From contig DASPRY010000016.1 in assembly GCA_035624215.1 (NCBI GenBank), forward strand, positions 1 through 28,071: a stretch of 28,071 nucleotides of DNA, given 5' to 3'. This document shows, piece after piece, positions 23,274 through 28,071 of this stretch. The notes beneath the pieces were generated by a model. It made no database searches and was not told where the DNA came from. It was given only the letters and a program-made list of their open reading frames with translations. Origin of the DNA: JAFAGX01 sp035624215. GTDB taxonomy: Bacteria > Acidobacteriota > Terriglobia > Terriglobales > Acidobacteriaceae. Every line of letters starts with the position of its first letter. The first letter of the stretch is position 1. Position numbers and translations under genes: made by a program.

Positions 23274-23366
23274 TTGGCACTTGGCATTTGGCACTTAGCA
23301 TTTGGCGGGCCAACCATGGTGCGGTATGCGGGCCTCAATGCTAAGTGCTAACTGCTAAATGCTTTT
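23274..23366. repeat. Two inverted arrays of 7-bp repeats (recO-glyQ gap)
   Basis: The first array has five units (TTGGCAC, TTGGCAT, TTGGCAC, TTAGCAT, TTGGCGG; 23274-23308). The second has four units of the opposite sense (TGCTAAG, TGCTAAC, TGCTAAA, TGCTTTT; 23339-23366). GCACTTAGCATT (23291-23302) is perfectly complementary to AATGCTAAGTGC (23337-23348), so the two arrays can form a long hairpin or cruciform with a 34-base loop. The array ends in a run of T, and glyQ begins 9 bases later. A terminator role after recO is possible, but the main feature is the heptamer structure. Confidence 0.75.
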
Positions 23367-23375
23367 TGATTGCTC

Positions 23376-24413
23376 ATGACCTCGACCAATCCCAACCCGC
23401 CCACTTTCCAAGAGCTTGTGCTTCGGTTGCAAGCGTTCTGGGCGGAGCGCGGATGCGTCCTGCAACAGGCTTACGACGTGGAGGTCGGCGCTGGCACAAT
23501 GGCTCCTGAGACATTCCTGCGGGTGCTCGGTCCCCGGCCCTATAAAGTTGCCTACATACAGCCGTCGCGACGCCCCGCCGACGGGCGCTATGGCGAGAAT
23601 CCCAACCGGCTCTATAAACACACTCAATTGCAGGTAATCCTGAAACCTCCGCCGGAAAATGTTCAAGAGCTTTATTTGCAGTCGCTCGGCGCCATTGGGA
23701 TCGACCTGCGCCAGCACGACATAAAGTTTGAGGAAGACAACTGGGAAGCACCCACGTTGAGCGCCTGGGGTGTTGGCTGGCAGGTAATGCTCGACGGCTT
23801 GGAAATCACGCAGTTCACCTATTTCCAGCAATGCGGCGGACTGGATCTGGATCCCATTTCTGCCGAGCTGACCTACGGCCTGGAGCGAATTGCGGCGTTC
23901 TTGCAAGATAAAGATTCGGTTTATGACATTGTGTGGGCCCGCGATCAAGAGACCGGCCACGTCACCACCTATCGAGATGTTCGGCTGGCGGAAGAAGTGC
24001 AGTTTTCTGTGTACAACTTCGAAGCGGCCGACGTTGACAAGACCTGGAGGCACTTCGAATTGTATGAAGCCGAGTGTAGATCTTTGCTCGACAAGTATGC
24101 TGCGCTTGCTAAAGACGACAACTCGGATGATGGCCAGGATCGAGACAAGAAGAGGTTCCCACTACTCCCGGCTTACGATCTGTGCCTGAAATGTTCACAC
24201 CTCTTTAATATTCTCGACGCGCGCGGAGCGATTTCCGTCACCGAACGCGTAGGCGTAATTGCGCGAGTGCGTGCATTGGCCGTCGGCATTGCGAAAGCCT
24301 ACATCGACCAACAACGCGGCGATTCGTCAGTTGCCGAAGCGCAAACGCAAGAGCAGTCGGTGTCCCAGAAGGGGGCTAAACCGAAGAAGTTGCACCTGGA
24401 GTTGTCATCCTGA
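23376..24413 (+). CDS. glyQ: Glycine-tRNA ligase, alpha subunit
   Basis: The alpha subunit carries the class II catalytic core of the two-subunit (alpha2beta2) enzyme that charges tRNA-Gly. From ATG 23376 it has 345 residues, against about 300 in E. coli. The core is highly conserved: FWAERGCVLQQAYDVEVGAGTMAPETFLRVLGPRPYKVAYIQPSRRPADGRYGENPNRLYKHTQLQVILKP in sequence, with later EITQFTYFQQCGGLDLDP and LTYGLERIA. A charged insertion (DDNSDDGQDRDKK, about 247-259) and a hydrophilic tail (about 315-345) account for most of the extra length. A TTG two codons upstream is rejected in favour of the ATG. glyS follows after 173 bases. Confidence 0.96.
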   Translation: MTSTNPNPPTFQELVLRLQAFWAERGCVLQQAYDVEVGAGTMAPETFLRVLGPRPYKVAYIQPSRRPADGRYGENPNRLYKHTQLQVILKPPPENVQELYLQSLGAIGIDLRQHDIKFEEDNWEAPTLSAWGVGWQVMLDGLEITQFTYFQQCGGLDLDPISAELTYGLERIAAFLQDKDSVYDIVWARDQETGHVTTYRDVRLAEEVQFSVYNFEAADVDKTWRHFELYEAECRSLLDKYAALAKDDNSDDGQDRDKKRFPLLPAYDLCLKCSHLFNILDARGAISVTERVGVIARVRALAVGIAKAYIDQQRGDSSVAEAQTQEQSVSQKGAKPKKLHLELSS

Positions 24414-24586
24414 GTGGGTCGTTGCTTTGGCTTACTCAAGCGGCCGCGCTTCGAAAGGATTTCCGCATTAGCGCTCACGTAATCGTGAAGCGTGCCCATG
24501 TCGCCCAGAACGGCACGGGCGATACGCTTTGTGACCTGCCTCACAAGCACATGCGCCCAATTTCTGCGAAAATAAAGGCTTGCTGA

Positions 24587-26737
24587 ATGCCTGACTTCCT
24601 GCTCGAAATCGGCTGCGAAGAAATCCCTGCCCGCATGATTGACGCGGCAGAGGCGGAGCTTGCCAGCCGCGTTGGCGATCTGCTCAAGCGACACTCCCTT
24701 TCGGAAGCGGAACCGCGAACACTTTCCTCTCCCCGTCGCTTGGCCGTGATGATTGCGACGGCTGATCGGCAACCTAAAGTAAGAAGCCTGGTTCGTGGCC
24801 CATCCGAGAAGGTCGCGTTCAAAGGTGGGAAGCCTACGAAAGCCGCGGAGGCATTCGCGCAACGGGAGGGAGTCGCGCTTGAAAGTCTCCAGATCAAAGA
24901 TATAGAGACTGGCCGATACGTCTTTGCCGAGGCCGAGAAGGGAGGGCGCTCTGCCTCCGACATATTGGTTGAAAGCCTTGCCTCGGAGTTGGGAGGAATC
25001 TATTGGCCTAAAACTATGTACTGGCGAGACAAGAGGCAGACGTTCGTCCGTCCTGTTCGCTGGCTGGTGGCAATGCTTGACGGCGAAGTGATTCCTTTGG
25101 AGTTCGACGGCATTCAAGCGGGAAACGAATCACGCGGCCATCCTCTCCTAGCCAATAGACCCGTACGGATTCCAGAAGCTGGCGAACCATATGTGAGCGC
25201 GTTGCGTGAGGCCAAGGTGCTTGGTCGCGGCGCTCGGGAGCAGCAGATTCGCAAGGCGCTCGATGCTTCCACCCGCACCATTCCGGGCGCACGCTGGCGG
25301 GAAGACAAGAATCTCCTGGATACCGTGATCAACCTGACCGAGTGGCCCTCGGCGATTCTCGGCAGCTTCGATCGTGAATTTATGGAGCTGCCCGAAGAGG
25401 TTCTGGTCACAGTCATGCGTGACCATCAGAAATATTTTGCGGTCGAGGATGCCAGCGGCAAGCTACTGCCACATTTTTTGGCAGTGCTGAATACTGACGG
25501 TGATCCGCAGGGCATCATCCGCCATGGTCACGAACGCGTGCTGCGTGCCCGCTTTAACGATGCGCGATTTTTCTGGCAAACCGACCAGAAACATCCCTTG
25601 CGCGAACGGGTCCAGTGGCTCAAGCATGTAACCTTTCAGAAGGATCTGGGCAGCTACTACGACAAGACCGTCCGGGTGCAGCGCCTTTGCAGCTGGATTT
25701 CCGAAATCGTCCGCCAAGGTGGAGTGGCGATTCGCCCGGGCATCGTGCATAAAGCCGCTCATCTGGCAAAAACCGATCTCACTACCGAACTGGTAAAGGA
25801 GTTCACCGAATTGCAGGGAATCGTTGGTGGCCTCTATGCCCGGGTTCAGGAACTCGACAGCGACTTGCCGGACGGGACGCGCCAGCTTATCGCGCAGGCT
25901 ATTTACGATCAGTACAAGCCGGAGTCGATGGAAGACTCAGTTCCGGGAACAGTCGAAGGAGCCGTGCTGTCCATCGCGGACAAGGCAGACACGATCGCTG
26001 GTATGTTTGCGCTCGGATTGCAGCCTACGGGATCGAAGGACCCGTTTGCACTTCGGCGACAGGCCAATGGAATCGTGAAGACCGTTGTTGAATACAAGCT
26101 GCCGCTCGCGCTTTCACAACTCTCGAAAGATGCGCGTCAGACTTATGCCGGCTCGGCCGCGGGGCGGAAGTTCCCGGCGGAGATCGATTATGCTACTAAC
26201 GTCCGGGTGTTCTTCCGAGAACGCGCGGAATTCTACCTGCGTGACACGCTTGGCTTTAAATACGATGTAGTAAATGCGGTGCTCGCAGCCGATGCCGGCG
26301 ATGTCGTCGATGCAGTCGCGCGAGCCGAAGCGGTTTCCAAGGTGCGGCCGTCGGCAGATTTCGAATCCATTTCCATCGCTTTCAAGCGCATGAAAAACAT
26401 CCTGCGCCAGGCTGCCGAGACCGGCAAACAAGTGAGGGAGGCGATCAATCCAGCCTTGCTTGAAGAAGGCGCCGAGCGCGAACTGGCATCTGAGATTCCG
26501 CACACCTCCAGGAAGGTCGAAGCGTTGCGCGGGGAGCGAAACTATGAGCAAGCCCTGATAGAAATTTCCAAGCTCCGGCCGATAGTTGATCGTTTCTTTG
26601 ACAAAGTGATGGTGATGGTTGATGACGATCGAATTCGCGCTAATCGTCTGGCACTGTTGCAAAGCTTATTAAAGCAATTCTCCACGATCGCAGATTTTTC
26701 TGAAATCGTGACCGAGGGCAAACCAATTTTGAAGTGA
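24587..26737 (+). CDS. glyS: Glycine-tRNA ligase, beta subunit
   Basis: The beta subunit recognises tRNA-Gly. The 716-residue protein has the family N-terminus (FLLEIGCEEIPARMI), a central MRDHQKYF segment (about 275-282), an HD-like region (HKAAHLAKTDLTTELVKEFTELQG, about 385-410) and a C-terminal DALR-type anticodon-binding region (about 640-705) with VDRFFDKVMVMVDD. Length is normal for the family. ATG 24587 has AAAGG at 24574-24578. It is on the same strand as glyQ but 173 bases away, and the gap shows no strong promoter or gene; expression with glyQ is likely. A small hairpin lies 4 bases after its stop codon. Confidence 0.96.
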   Translation: MPDFLLEIGCEEIPARMIDAAEAELASRVGDLLKRHSLSEAEPRTLSSPRRLAVMIATADRQPKVRSLVRGPSEKVAFKGGKPTKAAEAFAQREGVALESLQIKDIETGRYVFAEAEKGGRSASDILVESLASELGGIYWPKTMYWRDKRQTFVRPVRWLVAMLDGEVIPLEFDGIQAGNESRGHPLLANRPVRIPEAGEPYVSALREAKVLGRGAREQQIRKALDASTRTIPGARWREDKNLLDTVINLTEWPSAILGSFDREFMELPEEVLVTVMRDHQKYFAVEDASGKLLPHFLAVLNTDGDPQGIIRHGHERVLRARFNDARFFWQTDQKHPLRERVQWLKHVTFQKDLGSYYDKTVRVQRLCSWISEIVRQGGVAIRPGIVHKAAHLAKTDLTTELVKEFTELQGIVGGLYARVQELDSDLPDGTRQLIAQAIYDQYKPESMEDSVPGTVEGAVLSIADKADTIAGMFALGLQPTGSKDPFALRRQANGIVKTVVEYKLPLALSQLSKDARQTYAGSAAGRKFPAEIDYATNVRVFFRERAEFYLRDTLGFKYDVVNAVLAADAGDVVDAVARAEAVSKVRPSADFESISIAFKRMKNILRQAAETGKQVREAINPALLEEGAERELASEIPHTSRKVEALRGERNYEQALIEISKLRPIVDRFFDKVMVMVDDDRIRANRLALLQSLLKQFSTIADFSEIVTEGKPILK

Positions 26738-26740
26738 TGG

Positions 26741-26760
26741 GCGCCACGGGAGGGTGGCGC
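26741..26760 (+). terminator. Hairpin after glyS, weak terminator candidate
   Basis: GCGCCAC (26741-26747) and GTGGCGC (26754-26760) form a perfect 7-bp stem with a 6-base loop just after the glyS stop. The following bases (TCTTACC) are not a T run, so termination would be partial at best; it may instead act as an mRNA 3' stabiliser. Confidence 0.4.
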
Positions 26761-26796
26761 TCTTACCGTGAAATCTAGATAAAAGGACTAATACTT

Positions 26797-28071
26797 ATGG
26801 CAACTACAACTCTTGCTGAAAACGAAATTGCTGAAGTGAAACCGCAATCCACCAAGTATGTCTACTTCTTCGGCGATGGCAAAGCCGATGGCAACGGCAA
26901 AATGAAGGACGAACTCGGCGGCAAGGGCGCTGGCATTGCAGAGATGACCAACGCCGGATTGCCGGTCCCGCCCGGCTTCACCATCCAGACCGAGGCCTGC
27001 CGGGAATACATGCGGCGCAATCAGGTCTCGAGCGAAGTCGATCGGCAAGTGGAAGATGCGCTCAAGCGTCTGGAACAGCTCCAACGCCAGAAACTCGGCA
27101 AAGGGGACAATCCTCTGCTGGTCAGCGTGCGTTCCGGCGCCAAGTTTTCCATGCCCGGAATGATGGACACCATCCTCAATCTCGGCTTGAACGATGAAAG
27201 TGTCGAAGCCTTGGCAGAACGCAGTAACAATTTGCGTTTCGCCTACGATTCCTACCGCCGGCTTATCCAAATGTTTGGCAATGTGGTGTTGGAAATTCCG
27301 AAGCCCGCTTTCGATGAGGTGTTCGAGGCCAAGAAAAAGCAGAAAAAAGCTAAGCTCGACACCGGTCTTGACGCCAAAGCTCTCAAGGAAGTCATCGCCG
27401 AATATAAGAAAGTCGTCAGAAAGCACACCAAACGCGACTTCCCGCAGGATCCGCACGAGCAGCTCATCATGGCGCGGGATGCTGTATTCCGGTCGTGGAA
27501 CAACGACCGCGCGAAACACTACCGGCGCATCAACAACATCTCCGACGATCTTGGCACTGCCGTGAACGTTCAAGCTATGGTCTTTGGCAATCTCGGAGAG
27601 ACCAGCGGCACCGGCGTCGGGTTCACGCGCAATCCGGCGACCGGTAACAAAGAGTTTTATGGCGAATTTCTGATGAACGCGCAGGGCGAGGATGTTGTTG
27701 CCGGCATTCGCACCCCGATTCACATCCGGGAACTCGAAAAAATCATGCCGGATGTTTACCGACAACTACGCGAGATCACTACCCGGCTCGAAAAACATTA
27801 CCGTGACATGCAGGATTTCGAGTTCACCATTCAAGAGGGCAAGCTCTACATGCTGCAGACACGCAACGGCAAACGTACTGGACGCGCGGCTGTCAGAATG
27901 GCGATTCAGATGGTGGAAGAGGGACTGATCACGAAGGAAGAGGCCATTTTCCGAGTCGAGCCCAATCAGCTCTACGACTTTCTGGTTCCGCGCCTGGATG
28001 AGAAGGAAATCAAGCTGGACGACGTGCTCACCGATAAAGGCCTGCCGGCCTCCCCGGGCGCGGCCGTCGGC
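26797..28071 (+). CDS. ppdK: Pyruvate, phosphate dikinase, N-terminal part (3' end outside window)
   Basis: The enzyme interconverts pyruvate, ATP and phosphate with phosphoenolpyruvate, AMP and pyrophosphate. From ATG 26797, with AAAAGGA at 26781-26787, 425 codons are visible with no stop before the window ends. The ATP-grasp region is recognisable: YVYFFGDGKADGNGKMKDELGG, then KGAGIAEMTNAGLPVPPGFTI, SVRSGAKFSMPGMMDTILNLG and GFTRNPATGNKEFYGEF, ending near the start of the phosphohistidine domain (GLPASPGAAVG). The catalytic His and the C-terminal PEP-binding domain lie beyond the window. A lysine-rich helical insertion (EAKKKQKKAKLDTG) sits in the middle, as in other bacterial PPDKs. It lies 59 bases after glyS; the hairpin between them may only partly separate transcription. 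Confidence 0.96.
   Translation, partial: MATTTLAENEIAEVKPQSTKYVYFFGDGKADGNGKMKDELGGKGAGIAEMTNAGLPVPPGFTIQTEACREYMRRNQVSSEVDRQVEDALKRLEQLQRQKLGKGDNPLLVSVRSGAKFSMPGMMDTILNLGLNDESVEALAERSNNLRFAYDSYRRLIQMFGNVVLEIPKPAFDEVFEAKKKQKKAKLDTGLDAKALKEVIAEYKKVVRKHTKRDFPQDPHEQLIMARDAVFRSWNNDRAKHYRRINNISDDLGTAVNVQAMVFGNLGETSGTGVGFTRNPATGNKEFYGEFLMNAQGEDVVAGIRTPIHIRELEKIMPDVYRQLREITTRLEKHYRDMQDFEFTIQEGKLYMLQTRNGKRTGRAAVRMAIQMVEEGLITKEEAIFRVEPNQLYDFLVPRLDEKEIKLDDVLTDKGLPASPGAAVG

Noticed and set aside
23355..24053. 232-codon minus-strand open frame opposite glyQ
   Set aside because: It lies wholly opposite the invariant core of glyQ and lacks a plausible start signal.
26788..27765. 325-codon minus-strand open frame opposite ppdK
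   Set aside because: It is a shadow of the high-GC third-position bias of ppdK; the real ppdK frame is open to the window end with all family motifs.

Overview
The window is a bacterial chromosome segment with dense, mostly conserved gene content. It suggests a Gram-negative organism, because a five-POTRA BamA/Omp85 protein is present. The combination of an acidobacterial-type zinc-ribbon/GAF membrane protein, many small stand-alone signalling proteins, a large pentose-phosphate operon and a TGCTAA-type intergenic heptamer array best fits Acidobacteriota (Terriglobia-like). That placement is an inference from family resemblance; no 16S rRNA or other phylogenetic marker was searched.

Layout. 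(1) 1-4522, + strand: the 3' part of a molybdopterin oxidoreductase, then bamA, whose 5' end cannot be resolved cleanly. (2) 4523-9533: a signalling island. Two copies of a two-gene cassette (5054-5496 and 8159-8654) each encode a pair of stand-alone LuxR/NarL-type HTH proteins with overlapping reading frames and a hairpin just upstream. Between them lies a minus-strand gene for a GAF/zinc-ribbon/single-membrane-span protein, and after them a stand-alone CheY-like receiver. (3) 9569-12802: a tandem-PilZ protein, two conserved or membrane proteins of unknown function, a membrane GGDEF diguanylate cyclase and a single PilZ protein, which together look like a local cyclic-di-GMP group. (4) 12815-22236, minus strand: seven genes in the order tkt-tal-pgi-gnd-zwf-glk-pgl, covering glucose phosphorylation, the oxidative pentose phosphate branch and most of the non-oxidative branch. 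A good sigma70-type promoter with an adjoining dyad precedes tkt. (5) 22520-28071, + strand: recO, then glyQ and glyS (the two-subunit glycyl-tRNA synthetase), then the 5' part of ppdK (pyruvate phosphate dikinase), which runs off the window.

How they work together. The minus-strand operon takes glucose to glucose-6-phosphate (glk). It then either isomerises it (pgi) or oxidises it to ribulose-5-phosphate (zwf, pgl, gnd) and recycles pentoses (tkt, tal); only rpe and rpi are missing. The signalling half shows all the parts for a c-di-GMP output, but nothing visible connects it to the HTH cassettes except proximity. The most unusual item is the duplicated HTH-HTH cassette with its leader hairpins. 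No rRNA, tRNA, CRISPR array, insertion sequence or phage gene was recognised.
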